IMG/VR virus record: IMGVR_UViG_3300034111_000335
Location: 1-64,000 of that record
Reading direction: 5' to 3' (one strand)
Origin: a virus
DNA length: 64,000 nt
The notes under the pieces were generated by a model. The model had not been told where the DNA came from. It did not search any database and saw only the letters and a program-made list of their open reading frames with translations. Numbering within the stretch: the stretch's first letter is position 1; each line of letters begins with the position of its first letter. The position numbers and the translations under genes were made by a program. Shown here one piece after another: positions 7,233-12,595 of this stretch.

Positions 7233-7462
7233 GCTTCTTGGCTTAAATAGTAAATAGTACCGATAATAGTAAACACACCTACTATAAAAGTAGTAATGCC
7301 TGTATTAAACAATCCATAGAAACATTCAGTAATACTTCCTGCTCCTGAAAGATTTCCAATAATAGCAAGAAAGAAGTTAAAAATAGTAGTAGTAACTACT
7401 AAGAAGACGATTGGGAGAACTACTATCAGCAGTGCTTTCCACATAAATTTAAGTATATTCAT
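7229..7462 (-). CDS. Small membrane protein
   Basis: 77 residues with two or three transmembrane segments (about 9-35 and 54-70). First gene of the coupled string 7462 to 6409. Its leader carries the recurring motif ending ACAGATATG. The location beside another membrane micro-protein suggests that the pair acts together in the host inner membrane. Confidence 0.72.
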   Translation of the reverse strand: MNILKFMWKALLIVVLPIVFLVVTTTIFNFFLAIIGNLSGAGSITECFYGLFNTGITTFIVGVFTIIGTIYYLSQEA

Positions 7463-7480
7463 ATCTGTTTTGTTCTAATT
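7463..7480 (-). promoter_or_regulatory. Recurrent start leader (copy 1)
   Basis: The minus-strand sequence before the ATG at 7462 is AAAACAGAT, part of a leader ending ACAGATATG shared by several early genes. It probably sets translation initiation in the absence of a Shine-Dalgarno site. Confidence 0.5.
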
Positions 7481-7487
7481 AAGAGAA

Positions 7488-7508
7488 AAGGGGATTATTA
7501 GTCCCCTT
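7488..7508 (-). terminator. Terminator overlapping the stop of the 97-residue gene
   Basis: AAGGGGA/TCCCCTT (7 bp, 7-nt loop). On the minus strand it is followed by TTTTCTC. The stop codon of the 7507-7800 gene lies in the foot of the stem. Confidence 0.7.
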
Positions 7509-7800
7509 ATAGATTTTTTGCAAGCACTAAAATTTCTACTAAATCATCAGTACTTACACGAGGGTTAACATCTGTACCGTCTGGAGTAATAGTCAGATTA
7601 CCATCATAATAAACATACCAGTTACCATCTTTGTCTATGACAGCAACTTCAGCAGTTGTTACACCCTGATCACAGTAATGACCTGTACCAAATCTTACGC
7701 TTACATAAACTTTGTTAGCAAACGTAAGACAAAAACCTTCGTCAATAAAGTCTTTAGAGAATCCACGAGTAGTCTCTTTAATAGTAATGTAGTTATTCAT
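7507..7800 (-). CDS. Hypothetical beta-rich protein
   Basis: 97 residues, soluble, predicted mainly beta (NKVYVSVRFGTGHYC, TTAEVAVIDKDGNWYVYYDGNLTI). No signal peptide. A monocistronic unit with the ACAGATATG leader in front and a terminator overlapping its stop. Function unknown. Confidence 0.75.
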   Translation of the reverse strand: MNNYITIKETTRGFSKDFIDEGFCLTFANKVYVSVRFGTGHYCDQGVTTAEVAVIDKDGNWYVYYDGNLTITPDGTDVNPRVSTDDLVEILVLAKNL

Positions 7801-7820
7801 ATCTGTTTTAGTTTAGTTTA
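7801..7820 (-). promoter_or_regulatory. Recurrent start leader (copy 2)
   Basis: Minus-strand TAAACTAAAACAGAT directly before the ATG at 7800, identical to copies before the 8592 and near the 8367 starts. Confidence 0.55.
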
Positions 7821-7831
7821 AAATAAAGATT

Positions 7832-7861
7832 GGGGATTAGATCATTTGTTCACTAATCCCC
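7832..7861 (-). terminator. Hairpin terminator upstream of the 97-residue gene
   Basis: GGGGATTAG/CTAATCCCC (9 bp, 12-nt loop), followed on the minus strand by AATCTTTATTTT. The same tail CCCAATCTTTATTT recurs at about 9437-9452 downstream of RNA copy B. It closes the 8367-7956 unit; the 90 nt between it and that gene hold no supported feature. Confidence 0.7.
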
Positions 7862-7955
7862 TTTAGAAACATCCCTTGTGTTTCAAAGGTATCTTTGAGT
7901 ACCTTGACGTGTGGCCAATCACGATCATATCTACACTTTATGGCCAGTAGAGTGT

Positions 7956-8168
7956 TTATCTTTTGTATCTGCCAATGACAGTTACTTCCGAGGTTATGTG
8001 ACCAGCAGAAGAATTCATTTGCACATAAACAACCCTTTTATTTATTATCAAAGGATATGATTCACTGTAACAGCAACCACATCCGTCATTATGATAATGA
8101 GTGGGAAGTTTACGCTTAACAAAGTTCTTTGCTTGGCCTAATGTAGAGAAAACTATAAACTTATTCAT
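7956..8168 (-). CDS. Small Cys-containing hypothetical protein
   Basis: 70 residues, basic N-terminus (MNKFIVFSTLGQAKNFVKRK), then HYHNDGCGCCYSESYPLII with a GCGCC cluster that could bind metal or form disulfides, and a beta-like C-terminus. Overlaps the upstream gene by 8 nt. No family recognised. Confidence 0.7.
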   Translation of the reverse strand: MNKFIVFSTLGQAKNFVKRKLPTHYHNDGCGCCYSESYPLIINKRVVYVQMNSSAGHITSEVTVIGRYKR

Positions 8169-8367
8169 AGTCTTCTAACATATAACACCCGATATCAGCT
8201 AAAATCCGGGCTTCATTGTTACCTTTACCACAATCACTCACTAAAACACTAATAGTGCTATAGTAACCAAGAGTAGTAACCATCAGCTTAATAGCTGCTT
8301 TAGTTTGGTCATCCATATACCTTAACAAGGTATTATGTCTAACAGTGGGTTCAAATGTATTTTCCAT
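8161..8367 (-). CDS. Small hypothetical protein
   Basis: 68 residues, helical, ending DIGCYMLEDYE. Preceded by the recurrent leader (8372-8388), here placed 4 nt further from the ATG than in other copies. Overlaps the next gene by 8 nt. Function unknown. Confidence 0.68.
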   Translation of the reverse strand: MENTFEPTVRHNTLLRYMDDQTKAAIKLMVTTLGYYSTISVLVSDCGKGNNEARILADIGCYMLEDYE

Positions 8368-8371
8368 TTCT

Positions 8372-8388
8372 ATATCTGTTTTAGTTTA
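8372..8388 (-). promoter_or_regulatory. Recurrent start leader (copy 3)
   Basis: Minus-strand TTAAACTAAAACAGATA followed by TAGAAATG, so this copy is offset a few nt from the start codon. The offset argues that the motif is conserved in its own right. Confidence 0.45.
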
Positions 8389-8592
8389 AGAGTCAAATAA
8401 TTTATCCCGGTCATCATCTTTAGCAATCTCTACATAACGTAAAGGCTTACTATAATCAAACTCAGGATCATCACATCTATATCCATAGTAACAAGGACAC
8501 TTGGTGGCATAGAGAGGAACAAGCTTAACTTGTACTACATTAGGATAAGATTTAGTCTTATCAAAGTTTGGGATAGTAGTTATTATCTTCAT
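8386..8592 (-). CDS. Small hypothetical protein
   Basis: 68 residues with a TKCPCYYGYRCDDPEFD segment (three Cys) and an acidic end. Starts directly after the recurrent leader (8593-8609). Lies immediately 3' of structured RNA copy A in the same strand, so the RNA may be its 5' leader. Function unknown. Confidence 0.68.
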   Translation of the reverse strand: MKIITTIPNFDKTKSYPNVVQVKLVPLYATKCPCYYGYRCDDPEFDYSKPLRYVEIAKDDDRDKLFDS

Positions 8593-8609
8593 ATCTGTTT
8601 TAGTTTATA
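8593..8609 (-). promoter_or_regulatory. Recurrent start leader (copy 4)
   Basis: Minus-strand ATAAACTAAAACAGAT directly before the ATG at 8592. A small hairpin TTATACC/GGTATAA (about 8620-8638) lies between it and RNA copy A. Confidence 0.5.
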
Positions 8610-8638
8610 CTAATTGGTATTATACCATAAGGTATAAT

Positions 8639-8783
8639 TTACTCCCATCTGCACTCAGTTGTAATAAGAGGCTTTACTAAGAGCAAACATGCCTACTTAG
8701 TTACGTTATTACAACTGCTCACCCTTTGGAAGTGAGTTGTGGTGCATTAAAGTAAGACAGTTTCACTTCGCATTATATCTGTC
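8639..8783 (-). ncRNA. Three-way-junction RNA, copy A
   Basis: Minus-strand RNA of about 145 nt. P1: TTACT-TTAA-TGCAC (8755-8742) pairs with GTGCA-GATGGG-AGTAA (8654-8639) around an internal loop. P2: CTCAC/GTGAG with 9-nt loop TTCCAAAGG (8718-8736). P3: perfect 12-bp helix CAGTTGTAATAA/TTATTACAACTG (8656-8667 / 8706-8717), capped by a further ACTAAG/CTTAGT stem. A 5' hairpin GACAG/CTGTC (8756-8783) precedes P1. Copy B at 9460-9660 keeps the loops and changes the stems in a compensatory way. It could be a leader RNA of the gene at 8592 or a free small RNA. Confidence 0.75.
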
Positions 8784-8786
8784 TTG

Positions 8787-8804
8787 AACCCCGCTTCTAG
8801 GGTT
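8787..8804 (-). terminator. Small hairpin 5' of RNA copy A
   Basis: AACCC/GGGTT stem just upstream (in minus sense) of copy A; may be part of the RNA or a processing boundary. Confidence 0.35.
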
Positions 8805-8813
8805 TAAAGTAAA

Positions 8814-8829
8814 GGGGTTGTTACACCCC
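8814..8829 (-). terminator. Terminator overlapping the 56-residue gene's stop
   Basis: GGGGT/ACCCC stem with a 6-nt loop containing the stop codon of the 8821-8991 gene, followed on the minus strand by TTTACTTT. Confidence 0.6.
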
Positions 8830-8991
8830 ATATAGAGAATTATGAATCTTATATAGAACACCATTATCTTCAAAGACCATCCAATACTGATAATTAACAT
8901 CAAGTCTTGTTTGTCCTTTAAATTCAGGATTCTTTAAGTTCATGTAATCAGACGAACTGATTTCCTTTGCAATGTTTAATAGATTTTCCAT
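8821..8991 (-). CDS. Small hypothetical protein
   Basis: 56 residues (MENLLNIAKEISSSDYMNLK, then VNYQYWMVFEDNGVLYKIHN). The ATG at 8991 is chosen because it has the A-rich context ACAATATACAT; an in-frame ATG at 9069 would add 26 basic residues and overlap another small reading frame. Function unknown. Confidence 0.6.
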   Translation of the reverse strand: MENLLNIAKEISSSDYMNLKNPEFKGQTRLDVNYQYWMVFEDNGVLYKIHNSLYGV

Positions 8992-9043
8992 ATGTATATT
9001 GTTTGTTTTAATTTCAAAATAAAAAAGCAGTTTAAACACTTGC

Positions 9044-9148
9044 TTAGGTATAGTACGTCTTAGTACCATCAGAGAGTTGTTTTTCCTTTACGTACCATGG
9101 CTCACAAGCGGTACAACCTTTCCAGGTAATTCTAAAGTTGGGTTTCAT
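9044..9148 (-). CDS. Micro-protein with a CxxC motif
   Basis: 34 residues: MKPNFRITWKGCTACEPWYV, then KEKQLSDGTKTYYT. The CTAC pair could bind metal. No promoter or strong start context is visible, so this is tentative; it would be the first gene of a two-gene unit with the one at 8991. Confidence 0.4.
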   Translation of the reverse strand: MKPNFRITWKGCTACEPWYVKEKQLSDGTKTYYT

Positions 9149-9159
9149 AAGACAATCTT

Positions 9160-9400
9160 AATTTATTACACGCAAGTCACTAGCGTGGAATCAAGAACCT
9201 TCTAGTAAGGATTACCAACAAATCAGTGTCAGTTTTACCTAAGTTAGATAACTAGAATCTTTTAGAATAGATAATAAAGTAATTCAATTGTAATACAAGG
9301 CTTGTTGATTTATCTTGTATTTCGACACATTCATTTCCCCATAGTGTCTGATGAGGTAATGGAGAATTATTACTTGCTGTTAAGCATTGTCCATTTTTTT
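9160..9400. other. Non-coding stretch with several hairpins
   Basis: No gene is supported here. Hairpins seen: CACGC/GCGTG (about 9170-9188), CCTT/AAGG, AATACAAG/CTTGTATT (9292-9321), GACAC/GTGTC (9324-9348) and GTAAT/ATTAC (9355-9373). An AATGGA/TCCATT stem followed by a run of T (9358-9400) would end a plus-strand transcript. The segment TTCAATTGTAATA at about 9283-9295 resembles a P3 strand of the twin RNAs, so part of this may be a decayed third copy. Confidence 0.4.
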
Positions 9401-9459
9401 TATCTAGCACCCTTATCTAGTCTTTGCATTAGCTACTGCAAATAAAGATTGGGTTACAA

Positions 9460-9660
9460 TTGTTTACTCCACTCTGCATTCAATTGTAATAATAGACCTT
9501 AAAGTTATATACTCAAAAGAGCCTTAAAACTATGTATCCATACAACAAATACCTGATCCAGTCATATTTGTTGCTTATTATTACAATTGCCGGTCCTTGT
9601 GAAACCGGTTATGATGCATTAAAGCAACCAAGCAAAAACTTCGCTTAGCATTAGATAACG
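9460..9660 (-). ncRNA. Three-way-junction RNA, copy B
   Basis: Homologue of copy A on the minus strand. P1: TTGCT-TTAA-TGCAT (9627-9614) with ATGCA-GAGTGG-AGTAA (9479-9464), where one A-U of copy A becomes G.U. P2: CCGGT/ACCGG with loop TTCACAAGG (9590-9608). P3: perfect 14-bp helix (9481-9494 / 9576-9589), extended by a large insert carrying a 9-bp hairpin CAACAAATA/TATTTGTTG (9543-9573). Upstream AATGC and GCGAAGT are also shared with copy A. A TTTGCA/TGCAAA hairpin (9423-9442) lies 3' of it. The family is not recognised. Confidence 0.75.
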
Positions 9661-9666
9661 GCTCTG

Positions 9667-9729
9667 CTATAAGAGACGAATAAGAATAACCTATAAGACC
9701 TTATAAGAGATTATATAAGAGGTTATAAG
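9667..9729. repeat. Phased TATAAGA direct repeats (iteron-like)
   Basis: Six copies of TATAAGA or near variants begin at about 9668, 9680 (AATAAGA), 9692, 9702, 9714 and 9724, spaced 12, 12, 10, 12 and 10 nt, that is about one helical turn. The array is almost free of G and C. Such spacing suits cooperative binding of one protein along one face of DNA, as in replication origins or operators. No gene lies between 9660 and 10033. Confidence 0.6.
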
Positions 9730-9838
9730 TTAGTAAGGTTAATAGGAATTTTACTTATTGGTCATATCACAACCTAAAAGATATTAAAATCCACTATTTT
9801 GGACAGTGAGAAAGAAGATAGAGAGGGAAGAATCCCCT

Positions 9839-9939
9839 TTTTCTACCACTTTCTACCACTGAATTGTCATAAAAAAGTTAAACAAAATGACAATTGTCTT
9901 GGATTTTCCCGGGTTTAGACTTTCAAAAGTTAAACAAAA
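9839..9939. repeat. Cluster of direct and inverted repeats
   Basis: TTTCTACCAC is directly repeated (about 9839-9858). AAAAGTTAAACAAAA occurs at 9873-9887 and 9925-9939 (52 nt apart). ATTGTCAT (9863-9870) and ATGACAAT (9887-9894) form an inverted repeat around the first copy, and GACAATTGTC (9889-9898) is a perfect palindrome. Together with the phased repeats this marks a protein-binding control region or origin. Confidence 0.5.
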
Positions 9940-10012
9940 CCTATTTTACCTGTTAATTGAGAAAAATACACAGTAAAATGAGAAAGATAAACCCTTGGAA
10001 TAATCTTTGAAA

Positions 10013-10049
10013 CCCCCAAAGGGGGAAGTGTGGTTAGTCCCACACTTCC
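10013..10049 (-). terminator. Strong terminator containing the 107-residue gene's stop
   Basis: GGAAGTGTGG (10024-10033) pairs with CCACACTTCC (10040-10049) over a 6-nt loop in which the stop codon (10036-10034) lies. A second stem CCCCC/GGGGG (10013-10025) overlaps its foot and is followed by TTTC on the minus strand. Confidence 0.7.
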
Positions 10050-10357
10050 GCATCCGCCATTTTAATGCGGATTTGAGGAGTACAACAAACAAGTGCCTTA
10101 TGCCCTGTTTCCTTGAAGGTTACCTCAAGCACCACAGAGTTGCCAGCAACCTGTGTAAATGGTGTGTCTTCCCACTTACTTGATAAATTCTTACTCAACC
10201 AAACAAACACTTGTTGCTCTTTGCCTTCGGCATCTTTCTCACCTGTGATGATGTTGAAGCCGAGTGCTTTTGTAGCACCTTTTGAACGGAAGATTGGTGT
10301 CATTTCCAAGGCAATCTCATTGATTGTCTTACTGTCGAAGTCCTGATTTGTTTTCAT
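10034..10357 (-). CDS. Hypothetical protein of foreign-looking composition
   Basis: 107 residues (MKTNQDFDSKTINEIALEMT to QIRIKMADAEVWD), soluble, no recognised domain. By eye its codons are richer in G and C (GCC, GGC, ACC, GAG, AAG) than those of the neighbouring early genes, which suggests recent transfer from another replicon or host. It is the first gene of the leftward region, 147 nt from the divergent nuclease gene. Its leader contains GGGGTACCCC and ends in a variant of the ACAGATATG start context. Confidence 0.75.
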   Translation of the reverse strand: MKTNQDFDSKTINEIALEMTPIFRSKGATKALGFNIITGEKDAEGKEQQVFVWLSKNLSSKWEDTPFTQVAGNSVVLEVTFKETGHKALVCCTPQIRIKMADAEVWD

Positions 10358-10377
10358 ATCTGTCTATTAGCGTTTTA

Positions 10378-10392
10378 TAGGGGGTACCCCTA
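10378..10392. promoter_or_regulatory. GGGGTACCCC palindrome, possible operator
   Basis: A perfect 10-bp palindrome (10381-10390) lies between the 10034-10357 gene and its divergent neighbour. On the minus strand TTGGCG and TATAAA flank it at a promoter-like distance, so a bound repressor could block transcription (inference). Confidence 0.4.
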
Positions 10393-10469
10393 GCGCCAAT
10401 TTTGGGATGGGGTATGTTAAATTGGTGTCCCCCACCCTCTCATGGATATAAAATGGAGGGGTTGAAAAT

Positions 10470-10499
10470 TTTGAAAAAAATTTTTTTAGTTTACCTTTG
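10470..10499 (+). promoter_or_regulatory. Promoter of the secreted nuclease gene
   Basis: TTTTG near 10470 and TACCTTTG at 10492-10499 fit the Bacteroidetes consensus with 21-22 nt between box starts. The ATG at 10505 is only 6 nt beyond the -7 box, predicting a leaderless or nearly leaderless mRNA. Confidence 0.6.
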
Positions 10500-10504
10500 A
10501 ACCC

Positions 10505-11089
10505 ATGCGAAAATTAAAAAATTTTATTTTTATCTTATCTTTCTTTCTTTCCCTACAAGGGTTCTCTCAGAGAGACTCTGTTTATGTTAAGACCTCTATC
10601 TATTCTTGTGTGTATTCAGAGGTTTTACAACAGCCTAAGCGAGTTTGGTACACTGTTCAATGTCCCTTAGGTTCTTATCCTAGAAAAGGAATGGACTTCT
10701 ACACTAACGATAGTGTAAGAACGAGTGACGGAAAAGATTACGAGGCTAATGTATGGGATAAGGGACATTGTGCTCCAGCAGCTGACTTTAACTGTGATAA
10801 AGATAGACTATGGGCTACCTTCTCTTACCTTAATTGCGTCTTACAGCACGAAAGGTTAAACAGAGGTGCTTGGAGATTCTTAGAAGTAAGAGAAAGAGAG
10901 TTAGCTAAGTCTCAAGTTGTCGAGGTAGAGATTAAAATGATTTACTCTAAGAGCAGTTTAAAATTGCCAACAGGAGCTACAGTCCCTGATGGATTCTTAA
11001 AAACTATTAAATACGGCAAGGTGAAGGAAGTTTATTATTTCAAGAACGAAGATCCAGGTACCACCGATTACTTAAGGTTTAGGAAGTAA
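10505..11089 (+). CDS. Secreted NUC-type DNA/RNA non-specific endonuclease
   Basis: 194 residues. Signal peptide about 1-21 (ends QGFSQ). The core WDKGHCAPAADFN (about 84-96) matches the DRGH catalytic motif of the Endonuclease_NS family (NucA/EndoG type), with Lys for Arg next to Gly-His; His88 would be the general base. Metal-binding Asn lies in SYLNCVLQHERLNRGAW, and the trailing RGAWRFLE is also typical. Length is near the minimum for the family. Exported nuclease could degrade DNA in the periplasm, for example competing phage DNA or extracellular DNA (inference). Convergent 18-nt overlap with the next gene. Confidence 0.85.
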   Translation: MRKLKNFIFILSFFLSLQGFSQRDSVYVKTSIYSCVYSEVLQQPKRVWYTVQCPLGSYPRKGMDFYTNDSVRTSDGKDYEANVWDKGHCAPAADFNCDKDRLWATFSYLNCVLQHERLNRGAWRFLEVRERELAKSQVVEVEIKMIYSKSSLKLPTGATVPDGFLKTIKYGKVKEVYYFKNEDPGTTDYLRFRK

Positions 11090-11275
11090 ACGACCAAAGG
11101 TTATATTACTTCGAACTGTTAAGTCTTTATGAGTAAACTGCCACATCTCTCCACTGTCTAGGATGACTGTATATATGGTATCGGTTTCATAACCGTAGTC
11201 TGTTACTAGCCATATTATTCCTTTTCCTTTAGGGGTATTTACTTCTAAGCGATTTGTAGGTTCAAAGATTATCAT
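11072..11275 (-). CDS. Small hypothetical protein
   Basis: 67 residues, beta-rich (KGKGIIWLVTDYGYETDTIYTVILDSGEMWQF), resembling a small SH3-like barrel by pattern only. Its start overlaps the stop of the transferase-like gene (ATGA), so the two form one unit. Its 3' end overlaps that of the nuclease gene by 18 nt. Confidence 0.65.
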   Translation of the reverse strand: MIIFEPTNRLEVNTPKGKGIIWLVTDYGYETDTIYTVILDSGEMWQFTHKDLTVRSNITFGRLLPKP

Positions 11276-11943
11276 AGTTGGGTGTCTCTTTTACATAAGT
11301 TTAAGTAAAGTGTTTTGTCTTCAGACCACTCCTTTCCTGTCCACCATTCAAAGCCTTTAAAGTCTGCCTTGTAAGCTGAAGCTAATTCGTAGCCTCCTAA
11401 AAGGTAGACATGATTACATCTAAAGAACTGGGCTATTCTACACTCGAATAACTGAGACACATTACCTAAGGATAGTTTTGGATTTTCATAATCCCACAGA
11501 AACTGGTAAGAGACTAAAGTCCTTCCAGTAGTGTCTTTGTATAGTTTAAAAATATTAGCTCCTACTAGCTTTTCTTCGTAGTAGTAAAGCAGACATTCAA
11601 ATCCTTTAAAATCTTCTAGGTTTATATCTCTTTTAAAATTGTGTTTGTCTGTGTACTTTCTATAAATAGGCTCTAGAAGAGTTAAAACTTCTTCTGATAC
11701 AAAGTGCAGAGAGTATTGTATTTGTTTGCTTAGTTTTTTTACAGTTTTAGTAGGCTCATAGTCTTTTACTCTAAGTCGAACAGACCTTAGATTATACCAG
11801 TAGTCTTGCCACTCTACCCATCCTTCACTTAGGTAGGTTAGATAAGTAGTATCTAAGGCTATTCCTTTGGGGTCAGAGAAGATAAAGTCTTCTTTTGTGA
11901 CCTTACCGTACCCTGTTATATGATCAAAGATAACCTGTATCAT
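11272..11943 (-). CDS. Aminoacyl-tRNA-protein transferase-like (ATE/Bpt, GNAT fold) protein
   Basis: 223 residues. The C-terminal half follows the Bpt/ATE1 transferase pattern: a beta-strand segment KLVGANIFKLYKD, a YQFLWDYENPKLSLG stretch (compare FYDPxxxxxSLG), a helix, then HVYLLGGYELASAYKADFK and FEWWTGKEW. These enzymes move Arg or Leu from tRNA to a protein N-terminus and mark it for proteolysis. The N-terminal Cys cluster of true ATE1 is absent. It lies in a minus-strand island with one small partner and its own -7 box (11981-11988). Alternative: another GNAT acyltransferase. Confidence 0.55.
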   Translation of the reverse strand: MIQVIFDHITGYGKVTKEDFIFSDPKGIALDTTYLTYLSEGWVEWQDYWYNLRSVRLRVKDYEPTKTVKKLSKQIQYSLHFVSEEVLTLLEPIYRKYTDKHNFKRDINLEDFKGFECLLYYYEEKLVGANIFKLYKDTTGRTLVSYQFLWDYENPKLSLGNVSQLFECRIAQFFRCNHVYLLGGYELASAYKADFKGFEWWTGKEWSEDKTLYLNLCKRDTQL

Positions 11944-11980
11944 AACTTTATCATAGCTCTATTATAGCTGTATTATAAAT

Positions 11981-11988
11981 CAAAGATA
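11981..11988 (-). promoter_or_regulatory. -7 box upstream of the transferase-like gene
   Basis: Minus-strand TATCTTTG fits TAnnTTTG; no good -33 TTG is found at 22 nt, so this is weaker than other sites. Confidence 0.4.
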
Positions 11989-12026
11989 GTTAATTAAACA
12001 AAAACCACTCTTCTACTTAAGTTTTC

Positions 12027-12056
12027 TTGACTTATTTTTTTAAAGAGCTATTTTTG
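12027..12056 (+). promoter_or_regulatory. Promoter of the fibre-gene region
   Basis: TTGAC (12027-12031) and TATTTTTG (12049-12056), 22 nt apart, as in other plus-strand units. It is followed by a long structured leader before the first gene at 12220. Confidence 0.75.
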
Positions 12057-12219
12057 TTTTTAGGGGGAGATCTGTGTTTTTCTTGGAGTTACGATTGTTT
12101 TGTGACTAGTTTCTTTAGCCATGTTTTTGGAGGGTTACTAGGTAGGGATTCAGATCTTTCTCCTTTCATGTATTCCCCTACCTAGAACCCTTTTTTAGTT
12201 TATAAACTTCTAAATTTAT
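12057..12219 (+). promoter_or_regulatory. Structured leader with a terminator hairpin (possible attenuator)
   Basis: A perfect 10-bp stem CTAGGTAGGG/CCCTACCTAG (12138-12147 / 12176-12185) is followed by AACCCTTTTTTAG, a good intrinsic terminator placed before the gene. AGATCTG (12068-12074) is complementary to CAGATCT (12151-12157) inside the terminator loop, so an upstream arm can pair with the loop and may alter termination. Apart from this the leader contains no gene. Confidence 0.55.
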
Positions 12220-12594
12220 ATGCGTAACAACTTCTTTCAGACACCTGGCTACGCTACAGACTTAGTAAATGTAATTATTAAGGGGTTTTCGGAGAAGACT
12301 TATGTTTGTCCTCATGACTGGCAACAGTTATACGCTTTCAAAGAAAGAGTAGGAATAAAGATAAGAAGAGAAGGACATAAATGGTTTGTCTTACTTAGAG
12401 GAGGAGACAACTACGGTGGAGAATTCGAGACTCAGGTTATAGAAGATAACTCAGTTACTTGTTCTAAGCCTAGGTTTGAGGGTCCCTACCAGAAGTTAGG
12501 TTTTCTTAGGTACGAAGGTCAATCCGCTAAGGGTACTTTTCTAGAAGATGGTTATATTTTAAACGAAGAAGGTCAATATATAGTGTACGAATAA
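12220..12594 (+). CDS. Hypothetical protein at the start of the fibre module
   Basis: 124 residues, soluble, beta-rich (KWFVLLRGGDNYGGEFETQVI), with a CPHDWQQLYAFKERVGIKI segment. No signal peptide. It is 1 nt from the adjoining fibre-type gene and is preceded by the long leader. Could be a small tail or assembly protein; not recognised. Confidence 0.7.
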   Translation: MRNNFFQTPGYATDLVNVIIKGFSEKTYVCPHDWQQLYAFKERVGIKIRREGHKWFVLLRGGDNYGGEFETQVIEDNSVTCSKPRFEGPYQKLGFLRYEGQSAKGTFLEDGYILNEEGQYIVYE

Positions 12595-12595
12595 C

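Noticed and set aside
8992-9069. N-terminal extension of the 56-residue protein
   Set aside because: It overlaps another small frame with a better start, and the extension looks like translated leader.
9340-9380. CTGATGA core resembling a hammerhead ribozyme
   Set aside because: CTGATGA is followed by a plausible stem but the required GAAA and the third helix are missing.
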